DNA of 64,000 nucleotides from Helicobacter sp. 10-6591 (GTDB lineage Bacteria; Campylobacterota; Campylobacteria; Campylobacterales; Helicobacteraceae): NCBI RefSeq assembly GCF_003288805.1, contig NZ_NHYK01000001.1, positions 1 to 64,000 of the forward strand, read 5' to 3'. Shown piece by piece: positions 28,102 to 37,047 of this stretch (position 1 is its first letter; each line of letters starts with the position of its first letter). The notes under the pieces were generated by a model. It saw only the letters and a program-made list of their open reading frames with translations, ran no database searches and was not told where the DNA came from. The position numbers and the translations under genes were made by a program.

Positions 28102-28705
28102 TAATTTACTCGTTGTCGGCAAATTTGGACGTAGTGTGGGAGTTGATGGCACATTGCGTCTGTTTTTACAAACTGATTTTCCACAAAGTATTAAAAGGGG
28201 TGTTAAGTTAAAGAGCGATAGCCCTTTGTATCCAAATTTGGAAGTGAGTTATTTTATGTTTCCAAAAGATGAAAGTAGCCACTCAAATTCAAAAGCATTG
28301 GTTAGATTTGTTGGAATTGATTCTAAAGATAGTGCCGATCAATTAACGAATTTTTTACTTTTTAATACGATACAAGCCACCAGAGAAAACTGCAAGCTTG
28401 ATGATGGAGAGTTTTTTTGGTTTGATATCGTGGGTTGTAAAATATTTGAGGATAATGTCGTATTAGGTGAAGTGGTTGAGATTGAGCGTATAGGTAATAT
28501 TGACTATCTCCATATTGCAACAGACAGAAATCTTATATCTTTGTCAAATCCAAATTCTGTCATACAGGAGGAACTGGGTATAAGAAACAGGAAGATTCGT
28601 AAAAGTTTTTTGTTGCCCTATATTAAGGCTTATATTGTTGGTGTTTCTCTTAGGCAAAAAAGCATTCTTGTAAATGGTGGTTTGGCAATTTTATTAGAAT
28701 CTTAA
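28061..28705 (+). CDS. rimM: 16S rRNA processing protein RimM
   Basis: 30S maturation factor that binds S19 and helps assemble the 16S head. The N-terminal barrel begins NLLVVGKFGRSVGVDGTLRLFL, and the PRC-like C-terminal domain includes GEFFWFDIVGCKIFED and SFLLPYIKAYI. The start is uncertain: ATG 28061 overlaps khpA by 41 bases, while family homology begins only near 28100, so a later non-ATG start is possible. In many bacteria trmD and rplS come next; here they are absent and an unrelated protease gene follows. Confidence 0.88.
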   Translation: MAKTIRSLSTLQNSNLLVVGKFGRSVGVDGTLRLFLQTDFPQSIKRGVKLKSDSPLYPNLEVSYFMFPKDESSHSNSKALVRFVGIDSKDSADQLTNFLLFNTIQATRENCKLDDGEFFWFDIVGCKIFEDNVVLGEVVEIERIGNIDYLHIATDRNLISLSNPNSVIQEELGIRNRKIRKSFLLPYIKAYIVGVSLRQKSILVNGGLAILLES

Positions 28706-28825
28706 GCATATTGATGCTCTATACAATTTTTAGTTGTTCTCATAATTTTTTGTGTCTCTTTTGTGAGAGATAAATTCTATTTCTCATTGGGGGAATGTGT
28801 CTCTTGTAAAATAGCGATTTTTTGG

Positions 28826-28831
28826 TAGAAT
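28826..28831 (+). promoter_or_regulatory. -10 box of ctpA
   Basis: TAGAAT, 48 bases before the ctpA ATG, in the 174-base gap after rimM. The gap holds no ORF and no remnant of trmD or rplS that I can recognise. Confidence 0.45.
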
Positions 28832-28879
28832 CCCGTGCTTTTCGCGTAAATTTCTAAACTCACCAAAGGCTCTCACAAC

Positions 28880-30214
28880 ATGTTTTATCGAATATTTTTT
28901 AGCAAAGTAATATGTGTGTTTTTATTTTTTATTTTTTGTGGAATTTTTCTTAGTTTATCAGCTGCTGAGGATAAGGAGCAAAATAGACTCGATGCTTATA
29001 AAAAATTACGCAAAGTCATTAGCGCAATTGAAGAAAATTATGTTGATGAAATTAAAATTGATGAGATTGTAGATAAAGCAATTGATGGGCTTTTGAATAA
29101 TCTTGATGCACATTCTTCGTATCTAGATAAAAAAAAGTTTGAGGATATTAGGAGACAGACAGAAGGTGAATTTGGAGGCATTGGCCTATCGCTTGATATG
29201 AAAGATGGAGCGCTCCATGTTGTTGCTCCGATTGATAATACTCCGGCATACAAAGCAGGAATTAAGAGTGGGGATATTATTCTCAAAATAAACAATGAAA
29301 GCACTCTTGGAATGCCTATTGATACTGCAGTTAATCTTATGCGTGGTAAGCCAAAAACAAAATTAGAACTTACAATTGTGCGTTCAGGGGAATTGAAGCC
29401 TTTAGTATTCCAGCTTACTCGTGATATTATCCGTGTAGAGTCTGTCAAAGTAAGAAAGATCGAAGATAGTTCTTATGCCTATGTGCGTGTGACTTCTTTT
29501 GATAAAAATGTTACCTTGGATGTAAGAAATGGATTGAAAGCACTTGGTAAATTTGATGGTATTGTTCTTGATTTGCGTTCAAATCCCGGAGGCCTACTTA
29601 ATCAGGCAGTTGATCTTTCAAAATTGTTTATCAAAACCGGCATTATCGTCTCACAAAAATCTCGTAATAAAAACGAAAATGTCGATTACAAAGCATCAGC
29701 AAATGCACCTTATGCTGATACACCCCTTGTGGTTCTTGTAAATGGAGGAAGTGCTAGTGCCAGTGAGATTGTTGCTGGAGCATTACAAGATCATAAGCGA
29801 GCTATTTTGATCGGAGAACCTACTTTTGGCAAGGGAAGCGTGCAGATGGTAATAGGTCTTGAGAATAATGAAGCTATTAAGCTTACTATTGCCAAATATT
29901 ATCTTCCAAGTGGCAGGACTATCCAAGCTGTTGGAGTACAGCCTGATATTTTGGTGCATCCTGGAGTTGTGCCACAAGCAGAAGATGCAATCTCTATCAA
30001 AGAAGCAGATTTAAAACGCCATTTACGAGGTGAATTAGAAAAGACAGAAAAATCAACCCCAGAAAAACCAACAAAAGAAAAGTCAAGTAATGATAAAAAT
30101 TCAACACAAAAAGACAAACCAATCACCAAAGATGATATTTATAAGGATATTCAGCTTAAAACAGCCATTGATATTCTTAAAGCCTGGAATGTCTTTGCGC
30201 CACATAAAAACTGA
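28880..30214 (+). CDS. ctpA: Carboxyl-terminal processing protease (S41)
   Basis: Periplasmic serine protease that trims or degrades proteins from the C-terminus. A signal peptide (about 1-28) is followed by a PDZ domain (EFGGIGLSLD to PKTKLEL, about 97-165) and the S41 catalytic core, with probable nucleophile Ser293 in NGGSASASE and general base Lys318 in TFGKGS. The C-terminal tail has a Lys/Glu/Pro/Ser-rich stretch (about 375-410) of low complexity before a final helix. It is monocistronic or the first gene before purC, 33 bases apart. Confidence 0.94.
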   Translation: MFYRIFFSKVICVFLFFIFCGIFLSLSAAEDKEQNRLDAYKKLRKVISAIEENYVDEIKIDEIVDKAIDGLLNNLDAHSSYLDKKKFEDIRRQTEGEFGGIGLSLDMKDGALHVVAPIDNTPAYKAGIKSGDIILKINNESTLGMPIDTAVNLMRGKPKTKLELTIVRSGELKPLVFQLTRDIIRVESVKVRKIEDSSYAYVRVTSFDKNVTLDVRNGLKALGKFDGIVLDLRSNPGGLLNQAVDLSKLFIKTGIIVSQKSRNKNENVDYKASANAPYADTPLVVLVNGGSASASEIVAGALQDHKRAILIGEPTFGKGSVQMVIGLENNEAIKLTIAKYYLPSGRTIQAVGVQPDILVHPGVVPQAEDAISIKEADLKRHLRGELEKTEKSTPEKPTKEKSSNDKNSTQKDKPITKDDIYKDIQLKTAIDILKAWNVFAPHKN

Positions 30215-30247
30215 ATTCCTTTGTAGGATGTGAGGAGTTGTAAAGAA

Positions 30248-30964
30248 ATGCAAAAAGGTGTAATGCTCTATGAAGGTAAGGCAAAAAGACTATTTGCCAC
30301 AGATAATGGATGCCAAGTCATCGCTGAATTCAAAGATGACTTGACTGCATTTAATGCAGAGAAAAAAGGAAGCGAGCAGGGGAAGGGAGAGTTGAATTGT
30401 CGTATTAGCAGCGAGCTTTTTACTCTTTTGCAAACTCATGGTGTTGCTACACATTTTTTATCCTGTCTTGATTCTACGCATATGCTCTGCAAAAAGGTCT
30501 CTATCATTCCAATAGAGGTTGTTACACGTAATGTCGCTACTGGATCGCTTACAAAACGACTAGGCATTAGCGAAGGCAGAGAGTTGCCATTCGCGCTTGT
30601 AGAGTTTTATTACAAAGATGATTCATTAGGTGATCCTTTGATTAATGATGAGCATTGCAAGATTTTGGATATAACGCAAAATCAAGATGAATTAGAGTTT
30701 TTAAAAATGCAAGCTCGTAAGATCAACACTATTCTTAAAGAATTTTTTCTAGAAAGAAATTTGAGACTGATTGATTTCAAGCTTGAGTTTGGGAAAGATG
30801 AAAATGGAGAGATTATCTTAGCTGATGAAATAAGTCCAGATAGTTGCAGATTCTGGGATAAAGAAACAAATCAAAAACTTGATAAAGATAGATTTCGGCA
30901 GAATTTGGGTGATGTGAGCGTTGCTTATCAGGAAGTTTTAAGACGCGTTTTAAGTAAGCAATAA
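30248..30964 (+). CDS. purC: Phosphoribosylaminoimidazole-succinocarboxamide synthase
   Basis: Joins CAIR and aspartate with ATP in purine synthesis. The 238 residues begin [16 protein letters not shown], with the conserved [25 protein letters not shown] and LIDFKLEFG segments. ATG 30248 is preferred over an in-frame GTG at 30230, because GAGGAG lies between them. It forms a tight operon with purS and purQ. H. pylori lacks these early purine steps. Confidence 0.97.
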   Translation: MQKGVMLYEGKAKRLFATDNGCQVIAEFKDDLTAFNAEKKGSEQGKGELNCRISSELFTLLQTHGVATHFLSCLDSTHMLCKKVSIIPIEVVTRNVATGSLTKRLGISEGRELPFALVEFYYKDDSLGDPLINDEHCKILDITQNQDELEFLKMQARKINTILKEFFLERNLRLIDFKLEFGKDENGEIILADEISPDSCRFWDKETNQKLDKDRFRQNLGDVSVAYQEVLRRVLSKQ

Positions 30965-30974
30965 GGACAAATTG

Positions 30975-31214
30975 ATGCAAGTAAAGGCGATTGTAAGTCT
31001 AAAAGATGGAGTTCTTGATCCTCAAGCCAAGGCCATCTATCACGCACTCCATTCATGTGGCTTTAGTATGCTGAAAGACATTAAACTTGCAAGAGAGATT
31101 ACTTTAGAGCTTGATACAGATGATGAGGCAACAGCCTTGCGGATAGTTGATGAGATGTGTAAGGAATTATTGGCAAATTTGGTGATTGAAGATTATCGGG
31201 TACAAAGACCTTAG
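30975..31214 (+). CDS. purS: Phosphoribosylformylglycinamidine synthase subunit PurS
   Basis: Small subunit that links PurQ and PurL in the FGAM synthase complex. The 79 residues include SLKDGVLDPQAKAIYHALHSCGF near the N-terminus, typical of PurS. ATG 30975 follows AAGGAC. The gene ends two bases before purQ. The large subunit purL is not in the window. Confidence 0.95.
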   Translation: MQVKAIVSLKDGVLDPQAKAIYHALHSCGFSMLKDIKLAREITLELDTDDEATALRIVDEMCKELLANLVIEDYRVQRP

Positions 31215-31216
31215 TT

Positions 31217-31897
31217 ATGAGTGTTGCTATTTTGCAATTTCCGGGCACTAATTGCGAGAAAGATATGCAGTATGCCTATAATTTTTTGGGTATTGCAAGT
31301 GAGGTTATTTGGCATAAACAAGAATCTTTACCTTTAGATTGTGCGTTAGTAGTGGTTCCTGGTGGATTTAGCTATGGTGATTATTTGCGTAGTGGAGCCA
31401 TTGCTAGATACTCCCCCATTATGCGTGCGGTAACAGAGTTTGCTAGAAATGGCGGTTTTGTACTTGGTATTTGCAATGGATTCCAAATCCTATGTGAATC
31501 TGGTCTTTTGCCAGGTGCTTTAAAACGTAATGTGGGATTACATTTTATCAGTCGGCTTGAGTCTTTGCGTGTAGTTGCTACTGATAATGCCTTTTTACAA
31601 GATTATGTGCCAAATAGTCTTGTTTATTTGCCTATAGCTCATGCTGATGGAAGCTACTTTATTGAAGATTATCTCCTTGATGAATTGGAGCATAACCATC
31701 AGATTCTTTTGCGTTATGAAACTAATCCTAATGGTTCTATTTCCTCCATTGCCGGAATATGCAACCAATCAAAAAATATTTTTGGCCTTATGCCTCATCC
31801 TGAGCGAGCTATAGAATCTCTATTAGGCAGCACAGATGGACTAAAGATGTTAGATTCAATTTATAAAAACGCCTTAAAGCACAAGCAGATTAGGTAG
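31217..31897 (+). CDS. purQ: Phosphoribosylformylglycinamidine synthase glutaminase PurQ
   Basis: Class I glutamine amidotransferase that supplies ammonia to PurL. The 226 residues hold FPGTNCEKD, VVPGGFSYGDYLR, the nucleophile Cys86 in GICNGFQIL and the catalytic MPHPERA near the C-terminus. It is directly coupled to purS. Confidence 0.97.
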   Translation: MSVAILQFPGTNCEKDMQYAYNFLGIASEVIWHKQESLPLDCALVVVPGGFSYGDYLRSGAIARYSPIMRAVTEFARNGGFVLGICNGFQILCESGLLPGALKRNVGLHFISRLESLRVVATDNAFLQDYVPNSLVYLPIAHADGSYFIEDYLLDELEHNHQILLRYETNPNGSISSIAGICNQSKNIFGLMPHPERAIESLLGSTDGLKMLDSIYKNALKHKQIR

Positions 31898-31907
31898 TGA
31901 TAGCTAG

Positions 31908-33062
31908 ATGAAACATTATGCAAGTGTCTTTGCACAGGTTTTTTTTTGTATTTTCCTTAGTATATGGACAATTTTTTCTTATCTTAACGCTCAAGATTCA
32001 CAAGATGACCAAGAGGAATTGCGACCAAAGATTATCTATCTCAAAGCCACTGCATTCCCCCAAAACGAAACAATCTATACAGGACAAGAGATAAAAGTAA
32101 GCTATGAAGTTTCGCTCTTTGCCGGTGCGCATTTCATAGGCGCGAGTTTTGAAAAGATTGATACTGACAAGATCGAGCTCAAAAATAAAAATGCCCAGTG
32201 GAAAAATGTAGAACAAGATAAATTCCAAATAACATATGTTTTTAAGATAAAGCAGGAATACGCGGTAATCCCATCATTACATGCGGAGGCTCTAAATATT
32301 GATGGGGCTTATGAGGAGAGTGCGAGTGTTGGAGAGATTGCTATTAGTGCGCTTAATCTCAGTACAAATCCGCGTTATATTGGTGTCTTGGGCACAGACT
32401 TTAAGATCTTGCATTACAAAAGTAAAACCTATGACGACAGCAATAATATTGTGATTTTTGAGTTTGAAATCAGAAGCCAAAATGTGCGTGATATGAAATT
32501 ACAAAACGTCAAAAATCAAGGTTTTGAGGAAATAAAATACAATGATGATAAAGCTCGAGCAATCTATTATGCGGTTTTACCAAAAGTTGCGCGTGAATTG
32601 AGTTTTGATTATTTTGATCTCGAGTTGTCGCGTTTTGAAAGTGTGCAGATTCCTGTTATAGTAAGTGCAGATTCTTTGAATATGCAGAGCGATCTCAGGC
32701 CCAAAACCACCTCTACGCTTTTTAAGTTTGTTTTTCTGGGTTTGGGCGTAGTATTTTTCTGTGGACTTTTTCTTTGGAAAAAAAGCAAACTTGCTCTTAT
32801 TATAGCTGCTGTGCTTGTGGGAACTATCATATATAATTTCACGCTTAATAGTTCTGAGGCAGTATTAAAGAGTGGGGCGCATCTCAGTATCTTGCCTATG
32901 AATCAATCAACGATTGTAAGAATTATCGAATCTGATATACCTGTAGAGATTATGGATTCTCGTCAGGTGATTATTGATGGTAATTTAGTGATGTTTTATA
33001 AGGTGCTTATTGGAGATTCCCAAATAGGTTGGGTAAGGAGTGAGTATGTTAGCAAAGATTAG
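31908..33062 (+). CDS. Membrane protein with BatD-like and SH3-like parts
   Basis: A 384-residue protein: an N-terminal signal sequence (about 1-28), a large periplasmic beta-rich part (about 40-260) resembling BatD-type oxygen-tolerance proteins, two hydrophobic helices (about 270-305), then a C-terminal segment with GAHLSILPMNQSTIVRI and GWVRSEYV that looks like a bacterial SH3 domain. A T9 run (31939-31947) lies in the signal-sequence codons and could slip. It lies 10 bases after purQ and overlaps plsC by 17 bases. No function is known; an envelope or peptidoglycan role would fit the SH3 part. Confidence 0.75.
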   Translation: MKHYASVFAQVFFCIFLSIWTIFSYLNAQDSQDDQEELRPKIIYLKATAFPQNETIYTGQEIKVSYEVSLFAGAHFIGASFEKIDTDKIELKNKNAQWKNVEQDKFQITYVFKIKQEYAVIPSLHAEALNIDGAYEESASVGEIAISALNLSTNPRYIGVLGTDFKILHYKSKTYDDSNNIVIFEFEIRSQNVRDMKLQNVKNQGFEEIKYNDDKARAIYYAVLPKVARELSFDYFDLELSRFESVQIPVIVSADSLNMQSDLRPKTTSTLFKFVFLGLGVVFFCGLFLWKKSKLALIIAAVLVGTIIYNFTLNSSEAVLKSGAHLSILPMNQSTIVRIIESDIPVEIMDSRQVIIDGNLVMFYKVLIGDSQIGWVRSEYVSKD

Positions 33063-33744
33063 AGGTCTATTTGCCACCCTTTGCATCATCGTGTATCTGC
33101 CAATTATTATTTTGCAAATTTATTTCACGCGACATAAGCAAAATGGCAGAAAAGCTCGATTGCAATGTGGATGGTTTTTTACACTCAATGGATTCCATGT
33201 GGAGCGTATAGGAGAATTTGATACAAGTGCGCAGCTTATTATCCTAAATCACCAAAGTGTGAGTGATATTATGTTTTTAGAAGGATTTCATCCTAGCAAT
33301 ATTTGTTGGGTGGCAAAAAAGCAACTAGGCGAGATTCCTTTGTACGGTTACGCATTGACATTGCCAGAGATGATATTAATAGACAGAGAAGATAAAGCAG
33401 GCATTGTTTTTCTTTTGAAAAGTGCCAAAGAAAAACTTGCGCAAAATCGACCTATTGTGATCTTTCCGGAAGGCACACGAGGTAAGGGTGAAGAAGAATT
33501 ACTACCCTTTAAACCCGGTGCCAAGGTGCTTGCTGAAAAATTAAAGCTCAAAATCCAACCAATACTTATTATCAACTCGCGCAAAATGTATGATACTGCC
33601 CCTGTTGCATCAAATACCAACAAGGCTCGTATCGTGATGCTGCAAGCATTTATCCCAGATTTTAGCAATCCAAATTGGTATGCAGAGCTTGAATCTTTAA
33701 TGACACAAACCTACCAAGCGCACTATGCCCAGTGCAATCCTTAA
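33046..33744 (+). CDS. plsC: 1-acyl-sn-glycerol-3-phosphate acyltransferase
   Basis: Makes phosphatidic acid at the inner membrane. A single N-terminal transmembrane helix is followed by the NHQSVSD (HX4D) catalytic motif near residue 70 and FPEGTRGKGEE near residue 145, the acceptor-binding signature. ATG 33046 is chosen because AAGGAG lies five bases upstream; a GTG six bases earlier is possible. The 232-residue length fits the family. It overlaps the preceding gene, suggesting co-translation. Confidence 0.94.
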   Translation: MLAKIRGLFATLCIIVYLPIIILQIYFTRHKQNGRKARLQCGWFFTLNGFHVERIGEFDTSAQLIILNHQSVSDIMFLEGFHPSNICWVAKKQLGEIPLYGYALTLPEMILIDREDKAGIVFLLKSAKEKLAQNRPIVIFPEGTRGKGEEELLPFKPGAKVLAEKLKLKIQPILIINSRKMYDTAPVASNTNKARIVMLQAFIPDFSNPNWYAELESLMTQTYQAHYAQCNP

Positions 33745-33790
33745 GGCGACAAACAGCTTTTAACCGGTACAATCGCTTATTCTCTAAACA

Positions 33791-33866
33791 GGGGTGTTAG
33801 CTCAGTTGGGAGAGCGCAACGCTGGCAGCGTTGAGGTCAGGGGTTCGACCCCCCTACACTCCACCA
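33791..33866 (+). tRNA. tRNA-Ala (GGC)
   Basis: A 76-nt cloverleaf with GGGGTGT/ACACTCC acceptor arms, anticodon stem CAACG/CGTTG around loop CTGGCAG (anticodon GGC), T-loop GTTCGACCC and an encoded CCA. It stands alone between plsC and the fumarase genes. Confidence 0.96.
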
Positions 33867-33943
33867 TTACTTCTAAGATTCAAGACATAAACCCAGTTAC
33901 ACAATGTTTTTTTAAATCCCATTTATAAAAAATGTTTAAACAA

Positions 33944-33949
33944 TATAAT
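33944..33949 (+). promoter_or_regulatory. -10 box of the fumarase operon
   Basis: TATAAT, 49 bases before the first fumarase ATG, in AT-rich DNA after tRNA-Ala. No clear -35 hexamer. Confidence 0.45.
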
Positions 33950-33998
33950 TTTATGTGTGTAATCATATGTTTTTTCAAACTTAAAGGAGGATCTGCAA

Positions 33999-34844
33999 AT
34001 GAGAGAAGTGAGTTGTCAAGAGATAAGTGATTGTGTAGGAAAGCTTGCTATACAAGCTTGTTGTGTGCAGACAGATGATATCAAGCATGCTTTTAGGAAA
34101 GCTAGGAGTACAGAAGTATCGATCCTTGGGCAAAATATACTTGATACTCTTATAGAAAATGGCAAAATCGCAGAATCCAATATGATGCCAATTTGTCAAG
34201 ATACGGGTATGCTCGTAGTTTTTGTCGAAGTTGGACAAGAGGTGCATATCATAGGTGGTTATCTCGAAGATGCTATCAATGATGGTGTGAAAAAGGGCTA
34301 CACAGAGGGCTATTTGCGTAAATCTGTCGTAGAAGAACCGCTTTTTGAGCGTAAAAATACAACAAACAATGCTCCAGCGGTTATACATACGCGTATTGTC
34401 AGGGGTGATAAGATTCGTATCCAAGTAGCACCTAAAGGTTTTGGGAGCGAAAACAAAAGTGTTCTTAAAATGCTAGTTCCAGCTGATGGAATCGAGGGTG
34501 TCAAAAAAGTTTTTCTAGAAGCAGTCAAGCTTGCAGGGCCAAACGCTTGTCCGCCGATGGTGATAGGCGTAGGTATTGGAGGGACTATGGAGAAAGCTGC
34601 GCTTTTGGCTAAGATTGCCGCTGTACGCGAGACAGATTCTAAAAACCCAGATTCGCGTTATGCCAAGCTCGAGGATGAGTTGTTGGAATTAGCAAATGCC
34701 ACGGGTGTAGGACCACAGGGCTTAGGTGGAGTAACCACGGCATTTAAAGTCAATGTAGAATGGTATCCCACTCATATCGCAGGGCTTCCTGTAGCCATTA
34801 ATATAAATTGCCATGCCGCAAGACATTGCGATGCAGAGCTTTGA
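33999..34844 (+). CDS. fumA: Class I fumarate hydratase, alpha subunit
   Basis: Iron-sulfur hydro-lyase subunit that converts fumarate and malate in the citric acid cycle or its reductive branch. The 281 residues carry PICQDTGM (Cys66), [16 protein letters not shown] and a C-terminal [12 protein letters not shown], the cysteines expected to hold the labile [4Fe-4S] cluster. AAGGAGG precedes ATG 33999. The beta subunit follows after 13 bases. L(+)-tartrate dehydratase is a close relative, but with mqo nearby fumarase is the better reading. Confidence 0.9.
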   Translation: MREVSCQEISDCVGKLAIQACCVQTDDIKHAFRKARSTEVSILGQNILDTLIENGKIAESNMMPICQDTGMLVVFVEVGQEVHIIGGYLEDAINDGVKKGYTEGYLRKSVVEEPLFERKNTTNNAPAVIHTRIVRGDKIRIQVAPKGFGSENKSVLKMLVPADGIEGVKKVFLEAVKLAGPNACPPMVIGVGIGGTMEKAALLAKIAAVRETDSKNPDSRYAKLEDELLELANATGVGPQGLGGVTTAFKVNVEWYPTHIAGLPVAININCHAARHCDAEL

Positions 34845-34857
34845 AAAGGAGTAATCT

Positions 34858-35418
34858 ATGAGTAATCAGATAAAAAAGATTACCGCACCATTTGACAAAG
34901 AAGTGGCTAAAAGCCTAAAGGCTGGAGAATCTGTGCTAATTAGCGGCACTATTCTTGTCGCAAGAGATGCCGCACACAAAGCTCTGAGCGAGCTTTTGGA
35001 TAAAGGCGAAAAACTACCTGTGGATTTGAATGGAGAGACAATCTATTATCTAGGACCAAGCCCTGCAAAGCCAGGTAATGCGATTGGCTCTGCTGGACCT
35101 ACGACAAGTGGGAGGATGGATAAATACACACCCGCTATTATCCAACAAGGCATTAGCGGTATGATAGGCAAAGGCTACCGTTCAAAAGAAGTGGTAGATT
35201 CTATGGTTAAAAACGATGTGGTATATATGGTAGCAGTAGGTGGTGCTGCTGCACTTATTTCCAAGACGATCAAAAAATACGAAGTGCTTGCCTTTGCAGA
35301 GCTAGGACCTGAGGCAATCGCCCGCATTACTATAGAGGATTTTCCCGCTATCGTGGCTATTGATACACAGGGCAATAATTTTTATGAAGTAGGGCAGAAG
35401 CCCTACCAGAAAATTTAA
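34858..35418 (+). CDS. fumB: Class I fumarate hydratase, beta subunit
   Basis: C-terminal domain partner of the two-subunit fumarase, 186 residues. VLISGTILVARDAAHK and GPTTSGRMDKYTP are typical, as is the Ala/Gly-rich VGGAAALIS. It is translated from the same mRNA as the alpha subunit (AAGGAG before ATG 34858). The gene symbol is by analogy only, since in E. coli fumA and fumB are single-chain enzymes. Confidence 0.88.
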   Translation: MSNQIKKITAPFDKEVAKSLKAGESVLISGTILVARDAAHKALSELLDKGEKLPVDLNGETIYYLGPSPAKPGNAIGSAGPTTSGRMDKYTPAIIQQGISGMIGKGYRSKEVVDSMVKNDVVYMVAVGGAAALISKTIKKYEVLAFAELGPEAIARITIEDFPAIVAIDTQGNNFYEVGQKPYQKI

Positions 35419-35436
35419 ATCTAAAGAGAATAGCTA

Positions 35437-36176
35437 ATGAGAAATGAGCTCATAAAGCATGGTTTCATAGCAAATGGCTCATTTAGTGTACTAAACGTCA
35501 TTTACGAACAGCCCTTTTGCGTATACAACAATGTATCGTTGTTAAATACTGTGGGGGGGGGTATAGCTATATCAGTTTTAATAGTATCTTACAGAATGTA
35601 AGAATTGCAAGATATTGTTCTATCGGACATAATGTACAAATCGGCCTTGCCAGGCACGATCCAAGCTGGGTGGTGATGTCGCATTTATTTCACTTTACTT
35701 CTCTTAGCTCTTATCAATTCAATCACAATATAGTAAGTGCCATAGATTTGAATGATTCGATGCCTTCATTATGTGATATAGAATCTGGTGTATGGATAGG
35801 TGCAAATGTCCTTATACCCGCTAGCATGCCTCTAAAAATTGGCAGAGGCGCTATAATAGCTGCTGGAAGTGTGGTGACAAAAGATATCCCGCCTTATGCG
35901 ATAGTTGCCGGAAATCCTGCTAGGATCAAGAAAATGCGCTTTAGCGATGAGTTGTGTTCTGATATAGACAGCACGCAGTGGTGGGAGTATGATTTGAATG
36001 AAGCTGCTTTGCATATCAAAGACTTTCAGAGGCATGTTGATGTGTCAAACGCCAATAACTTCATAACATTCATAAAATCCTCAATCCTGCAACAATTCAG
36101 ATTCCAAAGCATTTGGCGTGAAATCAATACAACAGCAAATGGTGTTGAAATCTCACATTTAAACAGCCAATCTTAA
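35437..36176 (+). CDS. Phase-variable hexapeptide O-acetyltransferase, OFF (frameshift at G9)
   Basis: CatB/WbbJ-like left-handed beta-helix acetyltransferase, probably acetylating a surface sugar. ATG 35437, with AAAGAGA upstream, opens a frame that reaches nine G (35553-35561) and then stops after 22 further codons. The rest of the protein (YSYISFNSILQNVRIARYCSIG, later GVWIGANVLIP and GSVVTKDIPPYAIVAGNPARI) continues in another frame to 36176. G10 or G7 would join the parts into about 246 residues. A TTG at 35517 opens the downstream frame but has no ribosome-binding site. It lies 18 bases after fumB and may share its transcript. Specificity is unknown. Confidence 0.82.
35553..35561. repeat. 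G9 homopolymer in an acetyltransferase gene
   Basis: Nine consecutive G in a 38-40% G+C background, inside the 5' part of the acetyltransferase gene. One added G (or two lost) restores the full frame. Poly-G/C tracts of this length are the usual contingency-locus switch in Helicobacter and Campylobacter. Confidence 0.95.
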
Positions 36177-36237
36177 AAACCCTAACCAGCTCAAATATGC
36201 TAGACTTCAGCGAATTAGAAATAATTCTAAAAACTTT

Positions 36238-37041
36238 ATGAAGGCACAGGGCATGCAAGATTCTCAGCTCGTGGATTTTCTGCAGGATTACGACATTATC
36301 TTTGGCGTACTTGGATTTATTAGTGGTATTGCGGCTGGATTTTTCGGTATTGGTGGTGGCGTAATTATTGTGCCTTGCTTGCTATTTTTAGGTATGAGTA
36401 TGGAGTACGCTATTGGAATCTCGATTATGCAGATGATGTTTTCGTCTGTTTTTGGGACTTTGCTCAATCTCATACGCAAAAATCTTGATATAAAAATTGG
36501 TATTTTTGTAGGTATTGGTGGGCTCATTGGTGCTAGTTTCAGCGGATTTATCGTTTTGCTTCTGCCCTCAAAACTCTTGCTTGGACTTTTTATAGCCCTT
36601 ACACTCTTTAGTCTTAAAAAATATGTTTTTAATACCAAAACCACAGCCAACCCAAATCCACCAATCACCAATCCAAACGCCCAAAAACTTGTAATGCTTG
36701 CGATAGGGACAATCACAGGAATATTTGCCATCAGCCTTGGAATCGGTGGTGGGCTTATCATAGGTCCATTGCTTGCATATTTTTTGGGAATAGATTCTAA
36801 AAAAGCCGTGCCAATCGCGCTGCTTTTTATTATCTTTGCTTCAATTTCTGGTTTTTTCTCACTCTATTCTTGCAATCTCATTGATATTCATAAGGGGTTT
36901 GTTATAGGAATCTTTGCATTTTTAGGTGTGGTGGTTGGCATAAAGATTTTGGATTTAGTAAGCCTTGCAAATCATCGTTACGCGTTGATTGTCATCTATC
37001 TTTTTTCACTTTGTGCAAGTGGATACAAATTTTTCTTTTGA
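36238..37041 (+). CDS. TSUP-family transporter (TauE/SafE type)
   Basis: Inner-membrane permease of 267 residues with about eight helices in two repeated halves. Each half carries the family glycine motif: GFFGIGGGVIIVP (about 35-47) and SLGIGGGLIIGP (about 165-176). Relatives export sulfite, sulfoacetate or other organosulfur anions; the substrate here is unknown. ATG 36238 has no clear ribosome-binding site, and ATG 36253 (MQDSQL) is an alternative. The EamA-type transporter follows seven bases later, so they are probably one operon. Confidence 0.88.
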   Translation: MKAQGMQDSQLVDFLQDYDIIFGVLGFISGIAAGFFGIGGGVIIVPCLLFLGMSMEYAIGISIMQMMFSSVFGTLLNLIRKNLDIKIGIFVGIGGLIGASFSGFIVLLLPSKLLLGLFIALTLFSLKKYVFNTKTTANPNPPITNPNAQKLVMLAIGTITGIFAISLGIGGGLIIGPLLAYFLGIDSKKAVPIALLFIIFASISGFFSLYSCNLIDIHKGFVIGIFAFLGVVVGIKILDLVSLANHRYALIVIYLFSLCASGYKFFF

Positions 37042-37047
37042 TCGAGC

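Noticed and set aside
28706-28879. Small RNA between rimM and ctpA
   Set aside because: Only weak stem-loops and a -10 box were seen; nothing resembles SRP RNA, 6S RNA or another known RNA.
35517-36176. Acetyltransferase starting at TTG 35517
   Set aside because: No ribosome-binding site is present, and the upstream ATG frame joins it through the G tract, so a phase-variable gene fits better.
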